From: an uncultured Pseudoalteromonas sp.
Lineage (GTDB): Bacteria > Pseudomonadota > Gammaproteobacteria > Enterobacterales > Alteromonadaceae
Direction of reading: 5' to 3'
Assembly: GCA_947493455.1 (NCBI GenBank)
Contig: CANLRB010000014.1
Coordinates: forward strand, 1-64,000
Length of the DNA stretch: 64,000 bases
The notes beneath the pieces are model-generated. The model did no database searches. It was not told the DNA's origin and saw only the letters and a list, made by a program, of their open reading frames with translations. Each line of letters starts with the position of its first letter. The first letter of the stretch is position 1. This document shows, in pieces, positions 18,692-28,315 of the stretch. The position numbers were made by a program, and so were the translations under genes.

Positions 18692-19692
18692 TTTACTACC
18701 TTGCGCAATGAAAGTTCACCGCCATAATACGTTTGGCATTGGCCATCGCAGCGCAAACGAATTCCGCCTTGTTGATCAATGCCTTCACAAATACCACTCC
18801 ATGATTTGCTACCAGTCATCAAGTTAACCAACTCACCGCGAAACGCATTAACTGAGTTCCACTCGCTATACATTTGATTGAGGCCAAATTCACTATATTG
18901 CGCTAATCGAATTTCTAATGATCGTGTTAGCTGTGCTATTAATGTATTTTTATCAAGTTTACAGCCCATTTTTACTAAATCAGTCCACGGTTGATCAATA
19001 TACTGTTCAAAATTGGCTGGCATATTAAAATTAAGGCCGATGCCAATCACTAAATGACAAGGTCCTTCAGGTTGTCCTTCTAACTCAACTAATACGCCCG
19101 CTAATTTCTTATCGTTTACTAACACATCATTAGGCCACTTCAACGCGACTTTTTTACCATATAAGTTGTATATACAATCATAAATTGCCAGCCCCACGGC
19201 AATACTTAAGCCCATTGCCGCTTGCAGTCCATCATTCAATTGCCAGTAATAGCTGTAATAAAGATTTGCACCAAAAGGAGATTGCCACGTTCGTCCTCGT
19301 CGACCACGACCAGCAGTTTGGCTTTCAGCGACAATCACTGTACCACTTGCCATCGAAGACTTGTCGGCTAACCGGCGCATTAGAATACTGTTGGTTGAAT
19401 CAACAATAGGGTGACTTTCAAATAACGCACCGTGACCACCTCGAGCAAGATAGCTTGCCACAACTTGCTGTTGGTCAATTAGTGATAATCCACCACTGAT
19501 ACAATACCCTTTTCCTGTAACCGAAAAGATTTCAATACCCAATTGCTGCAAAGATTTAATATGCTTCGCGACAGCGGCACGACTAATACCGAGTTTTTCA
19601 CCTAGCTGTTGCCCCGATATAAATCCACCACGGCACAATTCATTCAAAATCCGTTGCTTTGACCCTTTTAATGGCATGTTGCTATCTGTCAT
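18688..19692 (-). CDS. birA: Bifunctional biotin ligase/biotin operon repressor
   Basis: A 334-aa BirA with both functions. An N-terminal winged helix (about residues 10-65, SGQQLGEKLGISRAAVAKHI) binds DNA, and the catalytic domain has the biotinyl-AMP loop GRGRRGRTW, plus KWPNDVLV and KLAGVLVE, followed by the C-terminal SH3-like cap. It biotinylates acetyl-CoA carboxylase carrier protein and represses bio genes. The start ATG 19692 has AGGTG upstream and overlaps the murB end by 11 bp. It is in operon murB-birA-coaX. Confidence 0.95.
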   Translation of the reverse strand: MTDSNMPLKGSKQRILNELCRGGFISGQQLGEKLGISRAAVAKHIKSLQQLGIEIFSVTGKGYCISGGLSLIDQQQVVASYLARGGHGALFESHPIVDSTNSILMRRLADKSSMASGTVIVAESQTAGRGRRGRTWQSPFGANLYYSYYWQLNDGLQAAMGLSIAVGLAIYDCIYNLYGKKVALKWPNDVLVNDKKLAGVLVELEGQPEGPCHLVIGIGLNFNMPANFEQYIDQPWTDLVKMGCKLDKNTLIAQLTRSLEIRLAQYSEFGLNQMYSEWNSVNAFRGELVNLMTGSKSWSGICEGIDQQGGIRLRCDGQCQTYYGGELSLRKVVK

Positions 19693-20743
19693 CGATGTCA
19701 CCTAATGTCAATTCACCTAACTTACCAATAAGGCGCACTTCGGGTTCCAACGCAATATTGAATTTATCTAAAACGCGGCGTCGAATCAGCTTTATATAAT
19801 TAATAAGGTCGTTACCTGTACTCTGACCGTGGTTCACTACAACGAGAGCTTGTTGTTGGTGAACTGCAATACCACCTATTTTTTCTTGTTTTAAACCCGA
19901 TTGCTCAATTAACCAACCCGCCGCAAGCTTTTTAAACCCTGGTAAACTCGGATAATTTGGTAATTCCGGAAAACGAGCTAACAATGAATTGAAATGCTTC
20001 TCTGGCACGATGGGGTTTTTAAAAAAGCTCCCTGCATTTGGCAACACACTTGGATTTGGCAACTTACTATTGCGGATTTTAATCACTTCATTCAACACCT
20101 GTTGAGCAGTCGGCGCTTTTAAGCTCTGCAATGGTCCATAACTTAAATTTGGCCGCCATGTTTTGGAGAAGCTGAATTCAACATGCGTGATTACAAAACG
20201 ACTTTTATAATGATGCTTGAAAACAGAATCTCGGTAGCCAAATTGACACTGTTCTGCCGATAGCGTTTTAAACTGCCCCACTTCGATATCAAAACCGTCG
20301 ACTAGATGAATGAAATTTTTAACTTCTACCCCATATGCGCCAATATTTTGCACCGGCGCAGCACCCACTGTGCCTGGGATCAACGCAAGATTTTCGATGC
20401 CATAAATCTCGTTTGAAACGCAATACGATACAAATTGATGCCAGTTTTCTCCTGCACAAACACGCACATGATAACTGTCGTCATGCTCGGTAACTTCAAT
20501 TCCCTTGTTTGCAACCAAAATTACATCACCAGCAAAATCGTCAATAAATACCGTATTACTGCCCTCTCCCAATAACAAGTGCCGTCGCTGCCAATCGATT
20601 TTAGTAAGCTGTTGTGAATCTGTAATTTTTACAATGTTGTTCGCCGTAGACGGCAGTGCAAAAGTATGAAGCGCTGTTAACGAAGGCACAGGTGCAACCA
20701 ATTTATATGTGAATAAATGCATGTTACCGTATTTAGTCAACAT
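19682..20743 (-). CDS. murB: UDP-N-acetylenolpyruvoylglucosamine reductase
   Basis: A type I MurB (353 aa), an FAD enzyme that reduces UDP-GlcNAc-enolpyruvate to UDP-MurNAc with NADPH. Motifs: LLGEGSNTVF, LIPGTVGAAPVQNIGAYGVE, GYRDSVFK, NAGSFFKNP with the catalytic Ser, and the C-terminal LEPEVRLIG with the catalytic Glu. ATG 20743 or ATG 20722 may be the start; neither has a strong ribosome site and E. coli homology favours a short N-terminus. First gene of the murB-birA-coaX operon, divergent from the aminopeptidase. Confidence 0.95.
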   Translation of the reverse strand: MLTKYGNMHLFTYKLVAPVPSLTALHTFALPSTANNIVKITDSQQLTKIDWQRRHLLLGEGSNTVFIDDFAGDVILVANKGIEVTEHDDSYHVRVCAGENWHQFVSYCVSNEIYGIENLALIPGTVGAAPVQNIGAYGVEVKNFIHLVDGFDIEVGQFKTLSAEQCQFGYRDSVFKHHYKSRFVITHVEFSFSKTWRPNLSYGPLQSLKAPTAQQVLNEVIKIRNSKLPNPSVLPNAGSFFKNPIVPEKHFNSLLARFPELPNYPSLPGFKKLAAGWLIEQSGLKQEKIGGIAVHQQQALVVVNHGQSTGNDLINYIKLIRRRVLDKFNIALEPEVRLIGKLGELTLGDIDDR

Positions 20744-20829
20744 AGCAAAAGTAAGAAGCTCGCTTCAAAAGTCAATTTAGGTATATACTGATGCCTCGAA
20801 TTGTATACACAACCGTTCATAGGACCATT

Positions 20830-22662
20830 ATGAAGTTAACACCTTTAGCAACGTTTGTGGCTTTAAGCCTGAGTGCACAAGCAAATGCCGCAGACGAACA
20901 CACTTATGCAAATTTAAGTGATGTAACTACCAATCATATTTACCTTGATTTAAATATCGACTTTGACAATAAACAGTTAGTTGGTTTTGCTGAACATAAC
21001 TTAGAATGGCAGAACAAAAAAGCACGCAAACTCGTACTCGATACACGTGACCTTGAAATTGACAAGGTGATGTATCAAACAAATGATGGCAACTGGCATC
21101 GCGCTCAATTTGATTTAGCACCGCGCCATGATGTAAGAGGCGCTAAATTAACCATTTCATTTAAGCAACAGGCTGATAAAGTACGTGTTTACTACAATAG
21201 TTTGCCGCAAGCGTCTGGCTTACAGTGGTTAACGCCGGAGCAAACGGCAACAAAAACACAGCCGTTTATGTATAGCCAATCACAAGCTATTCACGCGCGT
21301 AGTTGGATCCCTGTACAAGATACGCCTGCGATGCGCGCAACTTACACCGCTCGTATTCAAACTCCAGAGGACGTTCGAGCCGTAATGAGTGCAGATAATA
21401 CCGATGCGTTTATTAAAGATGGCAACTACTTCTTTGATATGCCTCAGGCCATACCTCCTTATCTCATTGCGATTGGCGCAGGTAACTTAGAATATAAAGA
21501 AATGTCGCACCAAACGGCCATATTTGCAGAACCGACCATTCTCGATGCATCCGTTAACGAGTTTAACGATACACAAGCGATGATCGAAAAAACAAATGCG
21601 ATGTACGGTGAATATGCATGGGGTCGTTATGACCTATTAATGCTACCGCCGAGCTTTCCATTTGGTGGTATGGAAAACCCACGACTTTCATTTATTACAC
21701 CCACTGTTGTTGCAGGAGACAAGAGTTTAGTAAACCTAATTGCTCACGAGCTGGCGCACTCTTGGTCAGGTAACCTAGTAACCAACGCAACATGGGAAGA
21801 CTTATGGCTTAATGAAGGTTTCACATCCTATGTTGAAAACCGCATTATGGAAGAAGTCTTTGGTCGCGACCGTGCGGTTATGGAACAGGCACTCGATACA
21901 GCTGCACTAAAAGGGCAAATGCCAAATTTAGAACAGGGCGACACACGACTTAATCTAAAACTAAATGGCCGTGATCCAGACGATGCATTTAGTAAAGTAC
22001 CTTATATCAAAGGCATGCTATTTTTAATTTATCTTGAAGAGAAGTTTGGCCGCGACCGCTTTGACGAATTCGTAAAGGGCTATTTCTCAGAATATGCGTT
22101 CAAATCGTTAACAACAAAAGAATTTGAAGCTTATTTAGCAAAACACTTACTTAATAAATACCCCGGTATTGTTAGTGTTGAAAAAGCAAAGCAATGGATC
22201 CACCAGCCAGGTCTACCAAAAGATGCGCCTAACCCGACATCAAATGCGTTTATCAATGTCGATACACACACCAAAAGCTGGTTAAACGACCAACAAGATC
22301 TTACAAGTTTACCAACGTCAAACTGGACAGTGCATGAGTGGTTGCACTTTATCAACAACTTACCGCGCGATTTGGCGAAAGATAAAATGGCGGCACTAGA
22401 CAACTCATTTAACTTTACCCATTCGACCAATGATGAAATCTCATTTGCGTGGTTTATGCTAGCGATCGATAACGGTTACACTGGTATTGACGATGCACTT
22501 GCTGAACACTTAGAAGGTATCGGCCGCCGTAAGCTGATCGTACCCTTATATAAATTACTGGCAGAGAAAGGACAAAAAGAGTGGGCACATGCGGTCTATC
22601 TAAAAGCGCGTCCCGGCTACCACCCTCTCGCACAAGGTACAATCGACGCTATTTTTAAGTAA
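20830..22662 (+). CDS. Exported M1 aminopeptidase, leukotriene A4 hydrolase-like
   Basis: A 610-aa zinc aminopeptidase with a signal peptide (cleavage near ANA-AD, residue 21). GGMEN (279-283), HELAH (306-310) and the third zinc ligand in NEG (E329) keep the exact spacing of M1 enzymes. The C-terminal third (about 480-610) corresponds to the LTA4H helical domain. It probably degrades peptides in the periplasm. The start is ATG 20830, with AGGA five bases upstream; a longer reading from 20791 would bury the signal peptide. It ends at a bidirectional terminator shared with the convergent regulator gene. Confidence 0.93.
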   Translation: MKLTPLATFVALSLSAQANAADEHTYANLSDVTTNHIYLDLNIDFDNKQLVGFAEHNLEWQNKKARKLVLDTRDLEIDKVMYQTNDGNWHRAQFDLAPRHDVRGAKLTISFKQQADKVRVYYNSLPQASGLQWLTPEQTATKTQPFMYSQSQAIHARSWIPVQDTPAMRATYTARIQTPEDVRAVMSADNTDAFIKDGNYFFDMPQAIPPYLIAIGAGNLEYKEMSHQTAIFAEPTILDASVNEFNDTQAMIEKTNAMYGEYAWGRYDLLMLPPSFPFGGMENPRLSFITPTVVAGDKSLVNLIAHELAHSWSGNLVTNATWEDLWLNEGFTSYVENRIMEEVFGRDRAVMEQALDTAALKGQMPNLEQGDTRLNLKLNGRDPDDAFSKVPYIKGMLFLIYLEEKFGRDRFDEFVKGYFSEYAFKSLTTKEFEAYLAKHLLNKYPGIVSVEKAKQWIHQPGLPKDAPNPTSNAFINVDTHTKSWLNDQQDLTSLPTSNWTVHEWLHFINNLPRDLAKDKMAALDNSFNFTHSTNDEISFAWFMLAIDNGYTGIDDALAEHLEGIGRRKLIVPLYKLLAEKGQKEWAHAVYLKARPGYHPLAQGTIDAIFK

Positions 22663-22690
22663 CAAATAGTGTAATAAGAGTATTGATATT

Positions 22691-22719
22691 AAAAAAGGCA
22701 GCATTTAGGCTGCCTTTTC
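22691..22719. terminator. Bidirectional terminator
   Basis: AAAAGGCAGC (22693-22702), loop ATTTAG, GCTGCCTTTT (22709-22718), flanked by A6 and TTTTC, between convergent genes. Confidence 0.85.
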
Positions 22720-22722
22720 TAA

Positions 22723-24861
22723 TTATTTTATCTCTTCTAAATGTGTACGAATCACATCACCGCTACGGTTTTTTTCAAAACTTAGCACAACCTCATTATC
22801 AGCTACATCAAAGCCTGCCAAATAAAGCCATCGCCCCAGCTTTTTCGTTTGTTGGCTCATCAAATCATAACGCCATAGTTCAGTATAAGCGCCGCGGGAT
22901 TGTGCATAAACCACGGTGCTTTTAGTCGCCTTAACTTGTAAGCCGCTATACGTTATCGCGTCCGCTACTTTATGCGGTAACATTTGCAGAACGTTAAAAT
23001 TATTATCTAGTTGGTATATTTGATTTGTTGTCGCTTCCACTGCGAAAATTTGTGCACTGTCTTTCGCTGATAAAAGTGCCAACCACCTTGCTGATATCGG
23101 CTGAAAATCACCAGTAAGTAAATCAAAAATAAGTACTTGATAGCGACCACCATCAACAACAGATACGGCAATGCGTTGATTTGGCAACCAACGTGTCGAC
23201 ACAATACGTCCCATAGGAACCGAATACTGTTGAAACTGACTACTATTTAATTTACCTACAAAGAGTGTATTTGCACTATGAAAAGCTACCCGGTCTCCCT
23301 TAGGTGACGTATCTAACGAAGAAAACTCAAACTCGGACTCAAAATAAGTAACTTGACGCAAATCATTCCGTGAACTTGAGGATAAATAAATCTGTGAGAT
23401 GCCATTTAAGTTTGAAACAAAAATCCAATTCGACGAATCCACCATATACACAGGTAACTTTTCATAAAGTTCCGAATTGTTATGTACCAACAGCATTTCA
23501 TCATCGCCGCGAAGTCGTACTAAATCATTGTTCATTTGAAAAGAGCTAAAATAAAAATCAACCCCATTAGGGTGGCGTTGAACATTTTCAGAAACTCGTT
23601 TCGACGTACTCACTAATGTCGATGACACATCACCCAATAACGAGCTCACAAGTAGTTCACGCGCATAACGCTGTGAGGTATGAACGATGCGCTGATTATC
23701 ATGGTGCCAAATAGCGCGTTGCATCGACCAATCTCGCTGACCTTTTAATCTAAGTTCATTCGACTCAATATTTAACACGTGCAACAAGGTTTTATTTCGT
23801 TCATCTGAAGATAAAATAAGTAATTTGTCTTTTTTAGGTGACATATCGAATGCGTAATTACCTGTACCTAATGATTGTGGCTGACTGACCAAGGTACTTT
23901 CTTGTTTATCAAATCGATAATAATAAATACGCCAAGGAGTATGAATTGATTTACGCGCAATATAATAAAAGCCTAATTCATCTTTTGAGTAGGCTAAATT
24001 TGCAAGCCATAATCCGTCGCAGTTCATTATATTGGAAGAACTTAGCGTTAGATTGGGCTTGGCGATTGTTACCTTTTTAACTTGGCATCCTTGATCATTC
24101 TCAACGTATAAAAACGCCATCTCTTGCGACGACCAAGCAACATTAGAGTAAACTGTATCAAACGGTAACTGAGTTTGACTTGCATTGGCGTTTAAGCTCT
24201 TTATCCACCATTGATGCAAATCTTGCTGCGGCGCGTTTTTTTGAAAAACAAGGTATTGTCCATTTGGCGAGATACTCGGGGCAGACTCCACACCAGCATC
24301 ATGCGTCAACGGTGACAACTTCTTATTTATAAACTGATGATGATTACTTTGGCTAAACAGCATCCACCCGAAAAACATTACAACAAATGCAATCAATGTG
24401 GCCCCATATATAACGGGACTCACTTTGTTTGAGGTTGAGTTTAATGGTGAAGAAGAGTCAATTGATTGAACAATGTCTACCTCTGCAATCAGGCTATAGC
24501 CTTGTTTTGGAATCGTCTTTATAAAACGAGAATTACTCGGTGAGTCTGTGAGTACTTTTCGTGCTTTCGCCACCATTTTGTTCACAGCGTTATCACTGAC
24601 AATGGTACCCTCGTATACATCGGCAATAATCTCATCACGGCTAATCACGCGTTGACGATTTTGGCATAGCAGAATTATTAGACGCCATACCTTAGGTTCT
24701 AAATCTACTTGTACACCAGATGCATCAACCAAAATTGGTAATTCAATTCCGATATAAAGGTCATTTAATCGATAATAATTATTCGTAGAGTCCATATTTG
24801 CACTATGCATTAAGAATATTGGCGTCAAAGGCTCACTATATAACATGGGCGGACGTAACAT
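22723..24861 (-). CDS. CadC-like membrane regulator with PD40 propeller
   Basis: A 712-aa one-component regulator. The N-terminus holds an OmpR/CadC-type winged helix (about residues 30-130; VDLEPKVWRLIILLCQ, SDNAVNKMVAKARKVL, FIKTIPKQGYSL). One transmembrane helix follows at about 148-168 (VIYGATLIAFVVMFFGW), then a large periplasmic region with TolB/PD40 beta-propeller repeats (APSISPNGQYLVF, LDTSPKGDRVAF). Such proteins sense a periplasmic signal and act on DNA from the membrane. The start ATG 24861 has GAGGGA upstream; ATG 24846 is also possible. It is divergent from a serine hydrolase gene, a candidate target. Confidence 0.87.
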   Translation of the reverse strand: MLRPPMLYSEPLTPIFLMHSANMDSTNNYYRLNDLYIGIELPILVDASGVQVDLEPKVWRLIILLCQNRQRVISRDEIIADVYEGTIVSDNAVNKMVAKARKVLTDSPSNSRFIKTIPKQGYSLIAEVDIVQSIDSSSPLNSTSNKVSPVIYGATLIAFVVMFFGWMLFSQSNHHQFINKKLSPLTHDAGVESAPSISPNGQYLVFQKNAPQQDLHQWWIKSLNANASQTQLPFDTVYSNVAWSSQEMAFLYVENDQGCQVKKVTIAKPNLTLSSSNIMNCDGLWLANLAYSKDELGFYYIARKSIHTPWRIYYYRFDKQESTLVSQPQSLGTGNYAFDMSPKKDKLLILSSDERNKTLLHVLNIESNELRLKGQRDWSMQRAIWHHDNQRIVHTSQRYARELLVSSLLGDVSSTLVSTSKRVSENVQRHPNGVDFYFSSFQMNNDLVRLRGDDEMLLVHNNSELYEKLPVYMVDSSNWIFVSNLNGISQIYLSSSSRNDLRQVTYFESEFEFSSLDTSPKGDRVAFHSANTLFVGKLNSSQFQQYSVPMGRIVSTRWLPNQRIAVSVVDGGRYQVLIFDLLTGDFQPISARWLALLSAKDSAQIFAVEATTNQIYQLDNNFNVLQMLPHKVADAITYSGLQVKATKSTVVYAQSRGAYTELWRYDLMSQQTKKLGRWLYLAGFDVADNEVVLSFEKNRSGDVIRTHLEEIK

Positions 24862-24997
24862 AAGTATTTCCCTCGATACGCTTAATTTTCTATGAAAATC
24901 ATAGTTTGGTCACATCAAATCCCCATTTAGGCATGTTTTTAATTGACCAAAAACGTAATTTTATCTCATTGAATAGTGATAAATGGACAGATAGGCA

Positions 24998-26488
24998 ATG
25001 AAACGATTTTTATTTTTTACAACACTCGCTTTACCGTTAACAGCAGCGATTGCATCATCAGAAATACAACAAAATAATCCCCACTTAAACAATACAAATG
25101 ACACCTGCCAGCAGCTCGCTATAGATAATGAAGCTCGCGACAGTGTATTAAATGCACTTTCGCAAAAAGTGCACTTTAGCAATGAGCCTTTAAAAAAGAA
25201 TTCGCTGCAACAACGAATGAAAAACCTCAACGTGAGTGCTGTTTCAATAGCGACAATCAAAAATAACACCCTAGATTGGAGTGCATCAGTTGGCACGTTA
25301 AACACAGATTCAAACGATATAGTAGATTGCAATACTGCATTTCAAGCTGCTTCCTTGTCAAAACCGATCACTATGTTAAGCATGCTCAGAATGGCAGAAA
25401 AAGACGTGATCGACCTTGATAAAAACATCCAATACTATTTGACCAACTACAACCTATCAAAGGGCAAGCAGACAGAAGAGAATCCTGTCACCTTTCGTAA
25501 TTTACTCAATCATACTTCTGGGATCACACCCGGTGGCTACCTTGGTTATAGTGAAGGTCAATCAATACCCTCTAATTTAGCAATTTTGAATGGTGAGAAA
25601 CCAAGTAATACGCAAGCGATAGAAGTTCTCTCTACGCCAGGTGAAAAATTACAATACTCTGGTGGCGGTTACACGCTAGCTGAAACTGCACTACAAGACA
25701 AATTCAAGTTACCATTTGAAGACATCATGCAACAATGGTTGTTTGACCCTTTAGATATATCGATCGCTAATTTCTCTATGACTCACCTCCCAACAAAAAT
25801 TGCTCATGGTCATAAAGCGGACGGCAACATGGTTGCTGGGGGCTGGCATAGGCACCCTGAACAAGCGGCCGCTGGCTTATGGTCGAATGCCAACGACTTA
25901 GCTCGCGTTTTAATTGAAGTCGGAAAAGGGTATCGAGGACAAAGCGAGTTTTTCTCGAAACAACTTATTGACCAATTGCTCAACCAACGCATTAATGATC
26001 ATTTTTACGGATTTGTCGCGTACGGTGAAAACGAGCAGCTAACAATTGCGCACTATGGTGGCAATGTCGGTTACCGTGCAGCAATGGTGTTGCATTTAGA
26101 ATCAGGCAATGGCATGGTAATACTGACAAATTCAGATAACGGCTCAGCACTTGCCAGTGATTTACTGCGCGCTGCATCTGCCTATTATCAATGGCCGTTT
26201 TTTAAGCCAACTAAGCTTACCAAAAAAAGTGTAGCACCAAACAAGTTAAAGCGTCTCGCAGGCCAATATCAATTTGCACAACAAGGTTGGCAAATTGATA
26301 TCAAATACGACGCAGTAGATAATGAGATCGCTATCATCTTTCCCAACAACGACAAATACAGTCTCGTTTCGACGACGCAAGGAGACACTCACTTTGTTCA
26401 TCCAGAAACTGGGGTTGAAGCCGCTTTTTCAATTCAAGAAGATAGCACAACGATCAAGCTCTATGGTCAAACGGGTGCCAAGTTGTAA
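24998..26488 (+). CDS. Exported serine hydrolase, beta-lactamase class C fold
   Basis: A 496-aa protein with a signal peptide (first about 19 residues). The class C beta-lactamase/penicillin-binding fold is seen in the SxxK motif SLSK (S119-K122), a Tyr motif YSGGGY in place of the usual YxN, and an HYGGN motif in place of KTG. The C-terminal about 90 residues form an extra beta domain as in other CubicO-like hydrolases. It is probably an esterase or peptidase rather than a resistance enzyme. Divergent from the CadC-like regulator across 136 bp. Confidence 0.87.
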   Translation: MKRFLFFTTLALPLTAAIASSEIQQNNPHLNNTNDTCQQLAIDNEARDSVLNALSQKVHFSNEPLKKNSLQQRMKNLNVSAVSIATIKNNTLDWSASVGTLNTDSNDIVDCNTAFQAASLSKPITMLSMLRMAEKDVIDLDKNIQYYLTNYNLSKGKQTEENPVTFRNLLNHTSGITPGGYLGYSEGQSIPSNLAILNGEKPSNTQAIEVLSTPGEKLQYSGGGYTLAETALQDKFKLPFEDIMQQWLFDPLDISIANFSMTHLPTKIAHGHKADGNMVAGGWHRHPEQAAAGLWSNANDLARVLIEVGKGYRGQSEFFSKQLIDQLLNQRINDHFYGFVAYGENEQLTIAHYGGNVGYRAAMVLHLESGNGMVILTNSDNGSALASDLLRAASAYYQWPFFKPTKLTKKSVAPNKLKRLAGQYQFAQQGWQIDIKYDAVDNEIAIIFPNNDKYSLVSTTQGDTHFVHPETGVEAAFSIQEDSTTIKLYGQTGAKL

Positions 26489-26507
26489 CCTTGTTATATA
26501 CATGGAA

Positions 26508-26540
26508 CAAGTAAGAGACAAACTACGGTCTCTTACTCTT
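26508..26540 (+). terminator. Terminator after the serine hydrolase
   Basis: GTAAGAGAC (26511-26519), 8-nt loop, GTCTCTTAC (26528-26536), then TCTTTT. It lies between two convergent genes. Confidence 0.7.
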
Positions 26541-26544
26541 TTAA

Positions 26545-27117
26545 TTATTGCGCTTTATTTTTTGATGATAAAAATGCGGCTTTTTGTTCGTCACTCGCCC
26601 GTTGCCACCAATACTCAAGCATAAAAAGCGGATCGGGTCGCTGACTTACGGGAGCATCAACAGCTGCTTGCTTTAATGGCTTAACAGGTTGATTTACTGT
26701 AACTGGTGCCAATGCTGGCATCGGCTCAGGAACCACTTTGGCAACGTGCTTGTCTTGTGCATTTTGAATCACAGCAACCGGTTTTTTTGCAAAAAGCTTC
26801 GCCTCTTCAACTGACTCAGGCCTTTCGATAGAAATGAATACATCATCTCGTTCATTTTTAATCTCAACTTGAATCCAAAATGGCTTAGACTCAATCACTT
26901 CGTGATCATCATAATCAACTTCATATAAATCACTATATTTGAGCTGCACTCGGTGCAACCCGACGGCAGCCTCTAATTCGGTGACTTTACTAAAAAGTGA
27001 CTGCTCTACTTGGGTGTTATTAAGTTTTAGTGGCACAAGCTCTTCACCAAAACGGATTTGCGCCGCATTTACCTGAAATCCAATCAAAATTAGTACCGCA
27101 CCAACTAGCTGTTTCAT
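26545..27117 (-). CDS. DUF2057 family exported protein
   Basis: A 190-aa protein with a signal peptide (MKQLVGAVLILIGFQVNAA) and a DUF2057-like domain over about residues 20-125 (IRFGEELVPLKLNN, HRVQLKYSDLYEVDYDDHE, KPFWIQVEI). The region after about 125 is Pro/Ala/Val-rich and probably flexible, with a C-terminal YWWQRASDEQKAAFLSW-like helical end. E. coli YccT is of this family; function is not firmly known. The start is ATG 27117 with GAGG upstream (GTG 27123 is in frame). Divergent from hinT. Confidence 0.8.
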   Translation of the reverse strand: MKQLVGAVLILIGFQVNAAQIRFGEELVPLKLNNTQVEQSLFSKVTELEAAVGLHRVQLKYSDLYEVDYDDHEVIESKPFWIQVEIKNERDDVFISIERPESVEEAKLFAKKPVAVIQNAQDKHVAKVVPEPMPALAPVTVNQPVKPLKQAAVDAPVSQRPDPLFMLEYWWQRASDEQKAAFLSSKNKAQ

Positions 27118-27187
27118 TATCACCTCTTGCGATTATCTATTCTCCCTCTAAACTGGCATAAATAATTGGAAAATACTAGGTAACATC

Positions 27188-27559
27188 ATGAGCAACGAAA
27201 CTATTTTTACAAAAATAATCAACAAAGAGATTCCCGCAGACATTGTTTACGAAGATGACCATGCATTGGCATTTCGCGACATAAACCCACAAGCCCCGTT
27301 TCATGTATTGATTATTCCAAAGCAAGCTATTGCCACTATCAACGATATTAATTTAGAAAATCGCGAGCTAGTAGGTCATTTGTATTATGTTGCAGCACAA
27401 CTTGCAAAAGAGTATCAATTTGCCGAAAACGGTTATCGTGTAGTGATGAACTGCAACAATGACGGCGGACAAACGGTATTTCACATTCATTTACATATGC
27501 TTGCAGGTAAGGCTATGGGCTGGCCTCCCTACACAAACACGCTTAAACAACAAGATTAA
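27188..27559 (+). CDS. hinT: HIT-family nucleoside phosphoramidase (HinT-like)
   Basis: A 123-aa HIT protein that hydrolyses purine nucleoside phosphoramidates. The N-terminal TIFTKIINKEIPADIVYED and the catalytic histidine triad HIHLHMLAG (about 103-111), preceded by NDGGQTVFHI, are intact. It sits alone between divergent and downstream genes. Confidence 0.94.
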   Translation: MSNETIFTKIINKEIPADIVYEDDHALAFRDINPQAPFHVLIIPKQAIATINDINLENRELVGHLYYVAAQLAKEYQFAENGYRVVMNCNNDGGQTVFHIHLHMLAGKAMGWPPYTNTLKQQD

Positions 27560-27655
27560 AGTACCAAAATAAACAAAAAAAATAATACAAAAGATTTAAA
27601 ATCGTGGTAAGCTTTAAGTATTGTAATAGTTAAAGCTTATTTTTACTCGAGTAAA

Positions 27656-28315
27656 ATGATGAATAATTCGGCATATATAATACTCAACACGAACCCAACT
27701 AATAATTCTGGGCTAGAAGTTTTGAAGCCTCTTTTAATGACGCAGGGATTAGAGGTACAACATGGATTTGATGCGACAGAGGTGCCGAGCAACACAAAGC
27801 TATTATTTATAGAGTCTAATGGTGATCATGTTTGGCAACAGCTGCAACAATTTTTAAGTGAGCTAAAAACCGAATGCGACATTGTTCTGTTCAACATTTG
27901 CGAAAACACCGAACTTGCTAATAAAGCGTTATTGACCGGTATTCGAGGTGTTTTTTATGAAACAGACGATGCTGACGTACTTATGAAAGGTATTCGTCTA
28001 CTGCTTGATAACCAACTTTGGTACCGCAGGGACGTTATGTGTAATGCACTTAATCGCCTGTTGCAATTCAATAAAGAAGCTATTAATCAAATTACAGATG
28101 CAGAGCTGGAGCCAGTCAAACTGACAAAACGAGAAAAAGCGATTATTAGCCTAATGAGTAAAGGCTGTAAAAATAAAGAAATCGCTGATGAGCTGAATAT
28201 TAGCCCGCATACTGTTAAAACACATTTGTATAGTGCATTTAGAAAAACAAAATGCCGTAATCGTATCGAGCTACTGTCGTGGGCCCAGTACAACATTCCG
28301 AATGAGCTAAGATAA
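27656..28315 (+). CDS. CsgD/VpsT-like LuxR-family regulator
   Basis: A 219-aa protein with a degenerate receiver domain (about residues 1-125) and a LuxR helix-turn-helix (155-212). KTHLYSAFRKTKCRNRIELLSWAQ and GVFYETDDADVL resemble CsgD and VpsT, which control biofilm matrix genes. The tetrapeptide WYRR (122-125) sits where VpsT has its c-di-GMP-binding W[FLM][TS]R; Trp and the last Arg are kept. No clear phosphoacceptor Asp is seen. ATG 27656 or 27659 may start it. Target genes are not in the window. Confidence 0.85.
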   Translation: MMNNSAYIILNTNPTNNSGLEVLKPLLMTQGLEVQHGFDATEVPSNTKLLFIESNGDHVWQQLQQFLSELKTECDIVLFNICENTELANKALLTGIRGVFYETDDADVLMKGIRLLLDNQLWYRRDVMCNALNRLLQFNKEAINQITDAELEPVKLTKREKAIISLMSKGCKNKEIADELNISPHTVKTHLYSAFRKTKCRNRIELLSWAQYNIPNELR

